The notes under the pieces were generated by a model. The model was not told where the DNA came from, made no database searches, and was given only the letters and a program-made list of their open reading frames with translations. Made by a program: the position numbers and the translations under genes. A stretch of 64,000 nt of DNA from Chiridota heheva (Eukaryota; Echinodermata; Holothuroidea; Apodida; Chiridotidae): the NCBI GenBank assembly GCA_020152595.1, contig JAIGNY010004092.1:225001-289000 (forward strand), given 5' to 3'. Shown here one piece after another: positions 24,680-36,716 of the stretch (positions are counted from its first letter, which is position 1; each line of letters opens with the position of its first letter).

Positions 24680-24952
24680 ATGGATGTTGACGTTGTTGAA
24701 CTGCCAGTGGGTGGCATGACAATGCAACAGAAATGTAACAATAAAATCACAGGATTGAATAAGACTGTAAAAAGTCGGGCTAGTACAAAATTAGATCGGA
24801 CTTGTCGAAAATTGAGCAGTGGTGCCCGACGGGCTAGTCAAATCAAAATTATAATTTTGGACCTATATCATATTGCGATTTTGGCCTACTTAACTTTGTT
24901 GGGAGTGCTTGGATTATTATCAGGATTATTGAAAATAAAAGTTTTGTTTTAA
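24680..24952 (+). CDS. Possible small basic protein with hydrophobic C-terminus (doubtful)
   Basis: An ATG-started frame of about 91 codons encodes a basic N-terminal half (Lys/Arg-rich, containing RASTKLDRTCRKLSSGARRAS) and a hydrophobic C-terminal stretch (HIAILAYLTLLGVLGLLSGLL). No domain is recognised, no homologue is seen in the window, and no splice or regulatory signal was found. It is listed only because base composition inside it is more balanced than around it. It may well be chance. Confidence 0.15.
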   Translation: MDVDVVELPVGGMTMQQKCNNKITGLNKTVKSRASTKLDRTCRKLSSGARRASQIKIIILDLYHIAILAYLTLLGVLGLLSGLLKIKVLF

Positions 24953-25054
24953 ATTATTTTGCAGGATTGCTTATGGTACATATGTTCCTTACATATTTTC
25001 TTCAATGAAGTCTCTCGAAGTCTCTCAAAGTCATTTCATTATTTTGACATACCT

Positions 25055-25235
25055 CCTTGGTGTAGTGGTTAGTGCTTTGTCCTCTCACATGCACATCCTG
25101 GGTTCGATTCCCGGTGGGTCTGCAACCAGTGAGTTCATATCTGGTTATCGAAGGCTGTGGCTGTCTTGATATAATGTCTAGCACTGGATGCTTTTAAGAC
25201 GTTAAACCTTGCTATGCTATGCTATGTGTAATAAA
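25055..25235 (+). mobile_element. Full-length tRNA-derived SINE (family 1)
   Basis: The head contains CTTGGTGTAGTGGTTAGTGC (A box) and GGGTTCGATTCCCGG (B box) at tRNA spacing. A body follows with 'ctgcaaccagtgagttca', 'ctggttatcgaaggctgtgg', 'cttgatataatgtctagcactggatg' and a (CTATG)n tail. It is the reference for truncated copies at 22885 and 44527. Confidence 0.88.
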
Positions 25236-26329
25236 AATGATTGAACCCTGGTGGTGTGCGTTCCCTTTCCATTAGTACCATTTATTTTCCATGAATTTTC
25301 GTCTTTCATTTATCAGTTAGGATATAAATTTACCACTATCGTTTCCACTTGTTGGGTGGAAGCTGTTTGGTCGGACTGATGCCAGCCGTGTTAGTATGGC
25401 TGCAGTCAGTGATGGCTGGCTGTCCAAGGATATGACAAAAGCCTATACCCTGCTGTACTGTTTTAAGCCTTGTGTTAAAAGAGGAAAATCTCGGTTTTAA
25501 GATCTTTGTGAAAACCAAACCATTTTACCCTTTTTTCATCCACAATGCTTATTCATGATGTCTTAAAGCCCATCCATGTCTTCAACAACTGTTTTTATGG
25601 TGATTTTAGATACTGCTATCTAAGTATTTACTGGGCTACTCTTTCCACTCCGTAAAATCGTCTAACGAGCTCTCCAACGTACAATTAAAGTTCAAAACAC
25701 TACATTTTAGTGGGGGTATTACTTGAGGAAATCTTTTTTCAGTACCGGCCAAATGAAATTAACTTAACAATTATGAAGATTAATGTGTAAATGTTAGAAT
25801 TTTTGTTATGTTTACAGGTTGTATTTTCTAACCATAGTTGTGGAAGAATTGACCTTTTACTTCGCCAACGTCAGTAATTGAGCAAGACATGATGGCACCA
25901 TGCATCGAATGTCACATAGCTTTTGTTAGAAGCATAATTTTTCAGGCGTCTGGCAGTTATTCACAACTAACCTCATTTGGCACATGTGACCTGACTGTTA
26001 AGGTGCTAGTAAACCCAAACAAACAAACTGAATGCAATATTATACAGGATAGTTAAAACTCTTGGATTTTAACATGATGAATAATTTCCCAAAAATGAAA
26101 TAGACTTCAAATAAAACTTTAAAACATCATGAAAATATCAGATATGACAAAAATAAAAACAATAAAAGCAATCATTTCTTCAAGTTATATTGTTATGGTG
26201 TAGCTATAACATCATTGATGTCTAGTTTTGTTACATTTTGTGCATTTTTTTATTTTCTCTATTTCAGCCCTTTTTTTCTCAAAAATCTTTTATATAATTC
26301 CCATAAAAAAGTTATATTTTCTGAAAGAA
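25236..26329. other. Non-coding stretch, nothing recognised
   Basis: No supported gene, RNA or repeat. A 60-codon minus frame at 25336-25518 has no domain. Confidence 0.5.
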
Positions 26330-26705
26330 GTATGCGAGCTCTTTTAAAGATCGTCAAGTGTCTCTCATAACACTGGAGGTTTAAAACCCAAAATTCTTTA
26401 AAATATATGTGCACCAATGGCTGTATCAGGCTTGATTATTAAACTCCGCCTTTATTATTGTGTTCATTTGCATAAAGTTGCTACAGTATATGAACTGACA
26501 AGACTTTTATACTTAGTATGCTCAGTCAGGGAGTGTGACAGGATGTGACTGCATATGAACATAGAGAGGGATGCCATGTGGGACATGGATGGGGCCATGC
26601 AGGACATAAGATAGAATGTATACCATGTGGTATGCACCAAGGGCTATATCAGGCATGATTATTTGACTCTGCCTTTGTTGTCTTATTCAACAGTTCATTT
26701 GCATA
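26330..26705. repeat. Dispersed repeat with one or two minisatellite seed units
   Basis: Aligns with 40085-40445. Shared landmarks are 'gcaccaa-ggctgtatcagg', 'attattgtg-tcatttgcataaagttgctacagtat', 'agtcagggagtgtgacaggatgtga' and 'ccaagggctatatcaggca'. It includes GGGATGCCATGTGGGACATGG once or twice, the unit that is expanded at 40540-41228. Confidence 0.8.
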
Positions 26706-27515
26706 AGTATACTGCCGTGGAAGTGATGTTTCTAGTATGTATCAGATTATTATGAGACAATATTGCCCCAATTAAATTTCCAATGAAATTATCAACAATT
26801 GATTTTAAGTGATGTGACTGCTGTTTTCATGTACAATAGACTTAACATCAGTAATTTTCAAACAAATTGACTTGTAAAAATCTTGATAATCTGTCAGAAA
26901 TAAGTAAGATATTAGAGCAAATTCTGTTTGTATTTAAGTCCTGTATTATCCAATGTGGGCATGGGTGTCGTTTACATTCATGCTTTTAATTTTGAGGATA
27001 TCAGTTTGAAATTTATGCACAAATGTTTTTAGTTTAAGCTCTACACACCAATTTAATAGGTTTATTTATGGCTTTCTGATAACTAATTAACAGCAATACA
27101 ATCTTTGTCTAGCTATGCTCTTTGTATGTATATAACTTGAAATCTACATAAAAAGTCAGGAACTATATTCCAGCTAGCTCCATGCAGCTTGTAAATGTTT
27201 TAAATAGCATTCAGCTGCTCAATTAAAATTACAAGAGATGCAGTGGCAGTGAGGGATTATTTTTCTTGACTCTCAAGAATATTCTAACACACGTTTGGTG
27301 CACATGATGGTACTGAAAATCTTTGATAAGAATGTTCAAATTGTAATTATTTCTGATGACTAAGCCTACTTAGATAATGTTTAAATTAGACCTGTGTTAT
27401 TTCAAAATTCCCATTTTTGGAAAGTTGTAGAAAAGGGAGGGGTAGTATACCAACTGAATGTTACCATGCAGCTTCTTGATTAAAATGTGGCCACTTTGAT
27501 ATTTTCTAAAAGCTT
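26706..27515. other. Non-coding stretch, nothing recognised
   Basis: No supported coding region or repeat unit was recognised between the dispersed repeat and the foldback half-element. Confidence 0.5.
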
Positions 27516-27820
27516 AAAGTATTAGTTCAGTGGTCAAGCAAGGTCATCATATCTAAATTTGAAGGAGGGCTTCAAAAGAAACGAAATGGTGGAAAAAGAT
27601 TTTAAAAGTCTGAAGTTGTGACATCACATTCTCACATTCTTCAGAGACTTACATATTCTATCATATTTTCATTCTGAGATTTTGTGGCTTAAAACCACTA
27701 GATACAGTATGTCAGGAACAGGAAAGTAGTAAAACGGATTATATTAAGGGGGTAGGCTAGTAATTATAATATACCACATGAAGAAAGTTTGAGGACAATT
27801 ATTTCAGATTGTAAAAACAT
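27516..27820 (+). repeat. Half of a foldback element (left arm only)
   Basis: Starts AAAGTATTAGTTCAGTGGTC and runs through 'aaaagaaacgaaatggtg', 'gttgtgacatcacat', 'tgtggcttaaaaccac' and 'acatgaagaaagtttgagga', as in the arms of 34901-37191. The opposite arm is absent. Confidence 0.75.
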
Positions 27821-27883
27821 TCATTAACTAATTGCTCAAAACCTACCAGAAAATTGACTTAATAGTGTCCGCAAATCCAAAAT

Positions 27884-28689
27884 TTACTCTGTGAGTAGGA
27901 AAGTTTTGTAAGATTTTTGGGTCATTGGCGTAGGTTCCAGGTACTCTCCTGTATCAACAGGTTGAGAGTTGATTGGTCGTTGTTCTTGCTGTTGACTGAC
28001 CTGATAAACATGCATGTCCATCTTTGACTGGTCAAGTTCTTGGTATTGGGCTCCATTTTGAATATTAAGTTGGCTTCCGTGATCGGTGCTGTCCTTGTTT
28101 GCTGTTTTTTTTGCGTAATTCTTGTCATCTTGAGTGTTTGGGTTTTTCATCTTACAATAGCAACAGCAAACATAAACCATTGCAATTATGATGATCACTA
28201 CTATTGCAATTGAACTTACAATTGGTATAAACATTAGATTTGCTGTTCCCATCAAGGATGAATTGGTTCCTGTATCTTGTTCCATTTTGCCTTTCTTAAG
28301 CTTCATCTCATCATTTTTTATCATAGTCGAAGTCATTTTCGCCCGATCCATACCGCCAATTTCTGTCGTTTTCTGATTACAAACATCAATCCTTGACTTA
28401 ACAGCATTATACATGCATTGCAGAGTGGTATCACTGCTATCACAAATTGGAATATTCTTTTTCTTTATGATAACATAATTTATTTCTTGTTTGTACAAAA
28501 CTTTTTGTAGTTGAGTACCAATTTCAAGACTGGGGTTCTCTGCTGGTTGGCCGTTGATGAAGCATGTATATTTTACTGCTCTGATTCCATCAATATGTAC
28601 ACCCTCCATCTTGAATTTGACTTCCCACATTTTACACAATGTAGAAGTAAAACGATCACAAATGAGGATGACAATAGATTGGCAGCCAT
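27884..28689 (-). CDS. Four-cysteine type I membrane protein with tyrosine-rich tail (locus D), one-base slip after the signal peptide
   Basis: An ATG at 28689 opens a signal peptide (MAANLLSSSFVIVLLLHCV). The rest of the protein, 27884 to about 28635, lies in a frame one base away. The slip maps to an A4 run near 28630, where one more A would join the frames and give the family's usual spacing. The mature part has cysteines 39, 8 and 11 residues apart, YTCFINGQPAE, IGTQL, KNIPIC and RIDVC. A stalk with one NSS site, a transmembrane helix (FIPIVSSIAIVVIIIIAMVYV) and a Cys-rich juxtamembrane stretch follow. The tail of about 90 residues has tyrosines in QYQEL, VYQVS, EYLEP and SYKTF. Either a sequencing or assembly slip or a null allele explains the break. 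A receptor role is inferred; the family is not recognised. Confidence 0.75.
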
Positions 28690-28739
28690 TTTAATATTCA
28701 GAAGATGAAATTAACAATAGTTTTGTTTTGGGAACAAAT

Positions 28740-29200
28740 GTTAAGGTGTGCCTCTCATGCCAATGGAGGTGTCTCAAAGATGATCAAAACATTTTAAACG
28801 ATATGAGTTAATTCTTGAAGATATCGCACCTCCATTTGATTAGAAGTCTAATGATATGTCTAATTTATATCCATAAAAAGAAAATATTGTAATTGAAAGT
28901 TTGTGACTTCTTCGTAATATTCTCATTGAACCGTTGACAATTCTTCTCTTCTCCCGGTTACGTTTCAAAGGCCATGTGCATGGCTGTGCAGATACCCGTG
29001 CATCAAGATAAACATGTCCACAGCAACAAAAATTGTGTCAAACACTAAATAAACATCCCAATTATGCTGCACACTCTCTTTGCATACTAATTAGCTTATT
29101 TGCATAACATTGAAAATTTTGCATCTCATTTCTTTGTTATGTTGAATATCCTTTAATGAATTATGATCCAAAAGGAAAACAGAACACAATTGTTGTTTAT
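28740..29200. repeat. Fragment related to the AGCTCGACTATTC element
   Basis: Contains 'catactaattagcttatttgcataac' followed by 'attgaaaa', the hallmark of the tandem units at 52235-53525. It also has 'cactctctttgcatac'. Ends cannot be placed. Confidence 0.4.
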
Positions 29201-29564
29201 GTCGAAAATGTTAATGCCGTTTTTACAAATTAATCTTTGCAAAGTCATTTAAATTTTTAACTGCTTGTCTTGTCCTGATAAGACTGCATGATAAGACTGC
29301 ATGAAACTATAAAGTGTACTGAACCAAGTAGTGTTTGTACCTTTTCGGGGCATTACACAAAATGTAAAAAGTTGGCAAACATATTCTGAACAAAACCTAC
29401 ACCTTCAAAAGTTTAGTTTCAATTAAAGGTGATGACAGAATTTCTGATTTATTGATAAAAGTGTGAAACAAATAGTCTGAAGTGATACAAGGTTTGAAAG
29501 TGTACATGCCACTTATGCTTTGAAAACAATATTTTTGCAAGTCACAAATTTTTGAAGGGATATG

Positions 29565-29670
29565 GTGGGGAGTGATACAAATGTGGACAAATTATTTCAG
29601 GTTCAGAAAAGAGCAGCTAGTTTGATTACTGGATCGAGATGGGACTCCGAATCATCAGATTTATTACGTT

Positions 29671-29672
<2 letters not shown>
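29565..29672 (+). pseudogene. Reverse-transcriptase fragment of a LINE
   Basis: The plus strand encodes GSDTNVDKLFQVQKRAASLI and then TGSRWDSESSDLL. This is the segment found downstream of the catalytic core in CR1/L2/Jockey-type reverse transcriptases (typically '-NLDKLFKLQKRAARLI'). The frame ends in unrelated sequence at 29672 next to the TA tract. It is a 5'- and 3'-truncated remnant. Confidence 0.7.
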
Positions 29673-30256
<584 letters not shown>

Positions 30257-30930
30257 GAGTGTCCCCCCCTCCCCACCCCTCTAATCATGTTAAAGATTTC
30301 AACATTTGAAAATGGTTTTAGTGTGTATTTGACATGATTTTTAAGCAATTTTCGCCACCTAATCTATGAAACCAATAGTTGGAATATTCCCCTTGTGCCC
30401 CCACTAGGACTTTGCCCTTGGACCCCACCAATTGTGGCGCATGCTTTGCAGTACCACCATAGGTGGAAACAAATCTTCTACATATTTACTTATGCCCCCA
30501 ACAATTTGTTGTGGCGCCACTGATATTGACAATCTCATTTTGACTATGATTTTAGTCAAACACGTACGTAAACTAGAGTGCAATGTTCAAGGGTACAATA
30601 TGTCAACTTTAAGCTAGAACTCTACATAGAAGCAGGGGCAGTACAACATTTTGTTATTAATCCAACAACTTTACCAAAAAGCACTATCAAAAGTGCAACA
30701 ACATCATTTAGCGAAATGTGATATTTTTCTGATGGGGAGGGGGAATACTGTGATTTGATAGGGGATTTTATCCCCTCGTTAAAATTTTCTGCAATTTCTT
30801 TTTAAGTTATCAGCTTTTAAAATTTGTTTTTGAAAGACCAGGTAAGGGAAAGAAATATCAGACTTTAATTACTAAATCTAAAACAATGTAATAACCTGAA
30901 TTTTCCAGAACCCACCCAAGTATTCATTTT
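30257..30930. other. Non-coding stretch, nothing recognised
   Basis: C- and G-rich homopolymer tracts only; no supported gene or repeat. Confidence 0.5.
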
Positions 30931-31881
30931 TGGTTCCGATGCTATAACATCAGGAACCTACGCGGTCATGATGGCATGGGTGTGTGTATGTGTTTATTTG
31001 TGACGGCCAGCTCGTAAATGCGATATCTCAAGAATGATACACTGGATTCATGTCATATGTAATGCACAGATAGCCCATGGTCCATAGATGTGCTCTATTG
31101 TTTTTGGTAGTGATATCATGCATATTAACGAGTAGGTGGAGCTTAAAGTACAAATCTTGAAATGTTCATATTTTACCAACCGTGTGTCTGTTTGGTTCAT
31201 ATTTGGTATAATCATTATGTTAGCTAGTGTGTACATGGTCATGGTGTAAAACGTTGAATTTCATTAATATGCATGGTGGAAGGGGCTTAATATGATTTTG
31301 CTGAAAAGAGCTTGTAAACACGGTATCTCAAGAACGGTGGACTCATGTCATATTTAGTACACAGATAGCCCATGGTTTGTTGATGTGCCCAATGGTTTTT
31401 GGTGGTGATATCATGCATAGTAATCAGTAGTAGGGTCTTAAAGTGATAAATGAGCAACTGTATGTCTGTTTTCTGTCATATTGATAATTTTGTTGGTCAT
31501 TGTGTACATGGTTATGTTATCAGCAGATGTTATAAATATGCATGGTGAGCATGGCCTAATGTGAAAGTGCTAAATGATGTACACACCATGCCGTACCCCA
31601 TGAACAATACATCAAATTTATGCTATATCAGGTACACAGACAGGGCTTAGTGACAACTGTTTTTGCATCATACTTCCTATGATAATGTTGTTAATCATTG
31701 TGCAAAATTGCTAATGTTGTCAACATTTTTATTGATCTGCGTGGTGGGTGTGTTTATTCATAAATATCCTGGAACAAATATTTCATGATATGCAATGACA
31801 TGACCAGTAAATACAAATTTTGCAAATCAATCAGCTTATGAAAAAGAAGCATCAGAACCAAAAACCTTTTTATTTCTGGTT
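30931..31881 (+). mobile_element. Helentron-like element, about three internal repeats
   Basis: Starts TTTTTGGTTCCGATGCTATA and CATCAGGAACC (terminal palindrome) and ends GCATCAGAACC-AAAAACC followed by a T-rich tail. Internal units match those at 13993-15464 but fewer are present, so the copy is about half as long. Confidence 0.7.
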
Positions 31882-32976
31882 ATGAATATTCTTATTCTTT
31901 TTTCTTTTTCTTGTTGAATGAGATATGTTTTCAGTTTTTTGCTTTTCAATATTTTCTGGCAAAGTTGGCATGCCAAAAAGTTTCTCTTTAACCCTACCCG
32001 CACCTGAGACCTGAGTTTATTTCTGAAAACTCAGATATGACAATTACCAACCCGTCTTCCTGTTCAGTGTTGTGATTCCACTCCAGACAATAATTGTTTA
32101 TCTGCCATCCCGTGCATGCCACAGCCAAGTAGCCCAAGGTTATTTGTGTGTTTAAGATTACACAAAGCCAGAGCTGAATAATCAAGGCACTTTTGTGCTT
32201 GAAATCACTCATCCGTGTAAGGTGTCCTAGTGGAAGAAGTTTGTTTTCAAACTGGTGATAAAAATAGCTGTGTATCATAATGCCTTAGGTAATAATGTGC
32301 ATTAACTGTGAATGATTGACAGACCATTTCTCCTAAGGTATGATATTGCTTCATGGACATCTGGACTATAATCTCCCCAGAACCATCACTGTTTATTCAC
32401 AGCCACATGACCTTGTTAAAAAAAGTTGAAAGAATACACCACTGTTTACAGTTGAACTGTTGAAATATGATAGTTCAGAGTGCATTTTTGTACAAATTGT
32501 ACAATATCTTTAACATTTTGAGACAAATAGATCAACCTTTTTTTTTTCTCTCACAAGTTATTGGCTGTAATCAAGTTTATTCTCTCAAAAGCATTCTCAC
32601 CAAATGATGCAAATTTAAGGCATGATTCAATCCACAACAAACAACATTGGTATTGTTAAGTAATTAAAACCTGGGTCCTACATCTTTCAGAAATATATAT
32701 ATATAAGTACGAAAGGAGTATACTGTTAAAGTTTTGTATATATTCATAATGTACAGTTTTGATATCAAAAGAAATGTTTTTATTTCCTTGAATACTTCTT
32801 ATTATTTATTAGCACCATTGGTGTTTAAAATCAATTATCAGAAGAAATATGGGGAGGGGTGTAAAATAACCCTTCATAATTTCTTTAAAAGGCTACGTTA
32901 CTTAATGCTGATACACAGAATTGTCCAAGAAGCCAGTTTTAATTATCTTAATCTTGCCAGTAAAAATGTATTCTTT
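31882..32976. other. Non-coding stretch, nothing recognised
   Basis: No recognisable coding region. Open frames at 31994-32278 (minus) and 32734-33036 (plus) lack domains, and the latter overlaps the 3' end of locus F on the other strand. Confidence 0.5.
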
Positions 32977-33303
32977 CTAGTTCATTATTTCCTCCATGTA
33001 ATACTCTGGGTCAATGTCATTGTGGGTCTGTTTTGACCTGATACAAAAACAAAAAATGATCACTCCAATGAAGAGAGCTGTCACAATAATCATAGAAACA
33101 CTCGCAGTAATGACAAAACTATTAATGATCTTGTCTTCATTGTTGAACCTTTCTGTTCTGGTCAGTATTTTATCCATGTCATCACGTTTACCCACAGCTG
33201 GGGTCATTTCTTCCTCTTCCATTATTTTGGTGCATGAATATGCTATTATTGTTAGCTTAGCCATCTCTGTTGCTTGAGACTTACTCTTGGGTCCATTTGA
33301 CTG

Positions 33304-33576
33304 TTGCAAATATTTGGCCCAAAACTTTGGAATGACTTACCGCTTTCAATCAAATCTGCTCAATCCCTTAAACAAATTCCACACCTCGCTTTAGACTCAC
33401 TTATTTTATTGTGCTTTCAAGTCCTCTTCATAATTTTTGTGTTCTTTGTTTTCTTTATATTTCATGCTTATCTTATTGACATATTTGTATTTATTTTCTT
33501 TACATGCATATTTTGTAAGGCGCATTAGAATAAGTTATTTAGATAATGCGCCATATAAGTGTAATAAACTTAAACT
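33304..33576 (+). mobile_element. 5'-truncated LINE 3' end inside locus F
   Basis: The plus strand encodes FGPKLWNDLPLSIKSAQSLKQ, the conserved C-terminal end of CR1/L2/Jockey-type reverse transcriptases. A hydrophobic, frame-eroded tail follows, then a 3' UTR with a GGCGCATTAG...ATGCGCCATATAAG hairpin and GTAATAAA. Orientation is opposite to the receptor it interrupts. Target-site duplications were not found. Confidence 0.78.
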
Positions 33577-34072
33577 TGGGTGGGTCCTTGCTGTTGGGTA
33601 CGTCTTTAGTGTTGGGTCCGTCTTTACTGTTGGACCCGTCCTTACTTTTAGGTGGGTCATTTATGTTGGGTGGTTCCTGACTGTTGGGTCTGACCTTACT
33701 TACTGTGGTGTCAGTCTTTACTGTTGTGTCGGTCTTTACTGTTGTGTCAGTCTTTACTGTTGTGTCGGTCTTTACTGTTGTGTCGGTCTTTACTGTTGTG
33801 TCAGTCTTTACTGTTGTGCCGGTCTTTACTGTTGTGCCGGTCTTTACTGTTGTGTCAGTCTTTACTGTTGTGTCAGTCTTTACTGTGGTGTCGGTCTTTA
33901 CTGTTGTGTCGGTCTTTACTGTTGTGTCAGTCTTTACTGTTGTGTCGGTCTTTACTGTTGTGTCGGTCTTTACTTTTGTGTCGGTATTTACTGTTGTGTC
34001 GGTCTTTACTGTTGTGTCGGTCTTTACTTTTGTGTCGGTCTTTACGTTTGTGTCGGTCTTTAGTGTTTTTTC
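33577..34072. repeat. 18-bp minisatellite encoding the KTDTTV stalk
   Basis: The unit TCTTTACTGTTGTGTCGG on the plus strand reads as KTDTTV on the coding minus strand. About 20 nearly perfect units lie at 33708-34072, and diverged units (KDGPNS type) lie at 33577-33700. Because 18 is a multiple of 3, every frame stays open, including plus-strand frames that are not genes. Confidence 0.93.
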
Positions 34073-34427
34073 TGCACTCTCCATCGATGGTGTAGCTGAT
34101 AAACTATCACAGACAATTCTTGTAACATGGCTTAAACTAGCTGGATTATAACAATTGATCCAAAAATCATTTATGGGGTTCTCATGCACCACAGCTGGGA
34201 ATCTTATTCACGCAAAAGTAGCCAAGTTTCCATTACTGCTGACCAATAGACGCTCCAGTTGAGGAGCAATGGTAAAATGGATGCCATGTGCAGATTGACC
34301 ATTAATATGGTATGCCACCAATTGAGTTTCACCAATCATTTTAGGTTTCTTCCTTTATTTCCAAAATTTAATATTTCGCAAAATGCATCAGTGAAATGAC
34401 TAAGAAATACATAACAATAGAAGCCAT

Positions 34428-34900
34428 ACTCCCTCCGAAGCCGCACTCAATGAATAGTCAGAAGTTTCATGTTCCACGTATAAATTTATATTAGTAAATT
34501 AACATAGGTAACACATCCACATTGTGTAAAATGTTTTAACAAATCTTGTAGCAAGCAGACCAAACTTTCCTCAATTAGATACAATTCAAGCATTGGAAAT
34601 CATTAAATGTCCACCATTCAATTGTTATCCTCTTCCAACTTTGCCTCAAGAATTCTAAATTTCTATTTATTCGTCTATTTAACACTGTAGTTCATATTGC
34701 TCCAAGTGAAAATATATCAAACTAAATTGTTAAAATATAAAATATGGATTTTTGAAATGATAACTTAGCTGAGTATTATTCATCTGACTTGCACTGAATA
34801 CAGCATGAGAAAATATATTTTTGTAGAATTTCAGAGAGTTTTCCTGTTTATAGGTTTTCTTGCACAATGTTAAACAAATGATAAAGGTAAGCAAACATCT
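34428..34900. other. Non-coding 5' flank of locus F
   Basis: No motif or repeat recognised. The sequence does not show clear similarity to the upstream blocks of loci A-C. Confidence 0.5.
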
Positions 34901-35001
34901 AAAGGATTAGTTCAGTGGTCAAGCATGTCCATCTTAAATAAAAGAGGACTCCAAAAGAAACAAAATGATGAAGAAAGCATTACAAAATCTTCTTTCCTTA
35001 A

Positions 35002-36716
35002 GGCAAGGTATCCACTCAATTTCTATATTCTGAACTAAAGCATCCACAAAGATGATATTTGGATACTAGAAAGGTTATGCAAAAATAATTTTTTTTATAA
35101 TGACATTGACCTCATTCATGCATATTAATGAGGTCAATCAAAATGGCCGTTTTTCCAAAAGTGCATTATTTCAAATTCATATAACTCAAAAAGTACAAGG
35201 GGTAGGTCCATGAAATTTGCTACAGATATAAAAGAAAGCTGTATAAATGAATTAGACTACAATGGTGTACAAACATGACAGATATTTTAAGTTATAGATA
35301 ATTTTGTTTCGTAATCATAAAAAATGTAAAAAAATTGTACCTCATTAAATATTCAGGACCATTTTTCTCAAAAAGTAAGTATAGGGGTACCTTAATTGTA
35401 GCGGAGGATGTTTAGATATGGAAAGTAAAGATGTATGCCAAATGTCATGCTAATTGGATGAAAAATGAGGGAGTAGTTTATTTTCAAAGATTGTCTTTCC
35501 AATGAAAATTCAATTCGAGAAAACGGCAAAAAACGCGTTGTGCACACGTAAGTCAAAAAAGTTGCATGTCACATTTACATCCTTTCCGTCACAAAATTCC
35601 TGTTAAAATGCCCCTGCTTCATACAAATTGCCTTCCTGTACAGCCAGTGCTTGTTCTGTTGCCTTTTCTTGATAGATTTAGCTTTTCTCTCCTCTTTTTG
35701 CTTTGTAGAAGACTGTTTTTCTGCCTTTTTTATCCGAAGATCATCGCAATTTTTCAAAAACTTTCGAGTATGAAATCCCGGTTCAATTCCCATTTTAGAA
35801 AAAACTTGAACTTTAGCCAAGTCACCATCGTTGAAAGAAATCCTTTCCTTCCATAACATAAAGGACATGGAAATGAACTAACAAAAGAATTAAAAAGTTC
35901 AACATCCACAATCCTATTCCTGTTATTTCTGCAAATGTTGGGCTTTCTGAATCTAACTTGACTTTCTTATCTTTTCAAAAGATGTTGAAATACCAGAAGT
36001 TTCAGTTTCAGTTGAAGCTTTAGAGTCTGTTGATTTGGCCCCAGTGCTGGGATTCTCCCACTATCTTCTGTTTTCCTTACTTTTATTGGTCCTGTAAAAC
36101 CTATTTCCAAAAAACTTTCTCTTCCTTTTCCTGGGCATTTTAGCAAAAAAATAACTTTACTTATTTCAATACTAAACAATACTTATGATGCAGTTAGTCA
36201 CAATTACAAATGAGATAACAGCTGATGTGAGAGAGTGTTTCTACTATAAAATAAACAAACAAAATCCTCTACTGTCACTCAATTATCTTTGATCCAAACT
36301 AGACAGGATGTGGCTAAAAATAAAGATTGATGCATTTATAAATCCTTGCTTTGACCAGGGAGTTGTCATTTGATATCATTGGTATAGGTCCAGTAGAAAT
36401 AACTGTGAAAACAGAGGCTTTTTCCTTGTATTTAAAGCTGTATGTTGGTGTTTAGATGATGAAAATTGGTTGAGTAAAAGTGGAAATATTCAATTTTATG
36501 TATTTTGAGTGTAAAAATGTCGCAAAATTTAATGAAAAATGTATTTTCGGAGTTTCTTTTTCCTTTTTTGACTCTAATTTTTATACATTTCTAAGAGGAG
36601 TTGACTATCACAACCTATATAAATTAAAAGAAGAGATATCATACTTTCAAATAAAATTAAAAAGAAAAAAATGGATTTTTGACCCTTTTTGACCAAAATT
36701 GAGTGAATACCTTGCC
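35002..36716 (-). mobile_element. TTAA-target DNA transposon (Kolobok- or piggyBac-like), 1.7 kb
   Basis: It is flanked by TTAA on both sides (34998-35001 and 36717-36720). The empty site in related foldback copies reads CCGTTAAGGAGATAT with a single TTAA. Terminal inverted repeats GGCAAGGTAT(C/T)CACTCAATT match at 20 of 21 positions. The interior carries only remnants of a transposase-like protein, so the copy is dead. The TTAA duplication limits it to Kolobok- or piggyBac-type elements. Confidence 0.82.
35660..36150 (-). pseudogene. Remnants of a transposase-like protein in the TTAA element
   Basis: Separate frames on the minus strand give MPRKRKRKFFGNRF (near 36135), a segment NRIVDVELFNSFVSSFPCPLCY (near 35920, with a CxxC pair), and GIEPGFHTRKFLKNCDDLRI followed by a Lys/Arg-rich stretch (near 35790-35660). 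This order (basic PRKRK...GNRF start, hydrophobic segment with CPxC, EPG-x-x-T motif) is one I associate with a transposon-borne family common in invertebrates, sometimes labelled mutator-like. The catalytic middle appears to be deleted. The assignment is tentative. Confidence 0.4.

Larger units (their letters stand above)
32977..34427 (-). pseudogene. Decayed four-cysteine receptor with expanded stalk, split by a LINE (locus F)
   Basis: From ATG at 34427 the minus strand gives a signal peptide (MASIVMYFLVISLMHFAKY), then a stop, then LEIKEE as in the 45953 locus. After further slips come GETQLVAYHINGQSAHG, APQLERLLV, then IPSCG and INCYNPASLSHVTRIVCDSLSAT, which align with the second to fourth cysteine region of that locus. 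The first cysteine is missing. A very long stalk of KTDTTV repeats follows (18-bp units), interrupted at 33304-33576 by a LINE tail. The frame resumes with QQSNGPKSKSQ, a transmembrane helix (SFVITASVSMIIVTALFIGVIIFCFC) and a short tail ending DPEYYMEEIMN. Several stops and shifts plus the insertion make it a pseudogene. Confidence 0.75.

Noticed and set aside
25055-25130. A functional tRNA gene
   Set aside because: A and B boxes are present, but the sequence continues into a SINE body with a (CTATG)n tail and has related truncated copies, so it is a retroposon head.
33437-34151. Plus-strand frames rich in VSVFTV or SLYCCVGL repeats
   Set aside because: These are the antisense of the 18-bp array, whose coding sense (KTDTTV stalk) is on the minus strand within the receptor relic.
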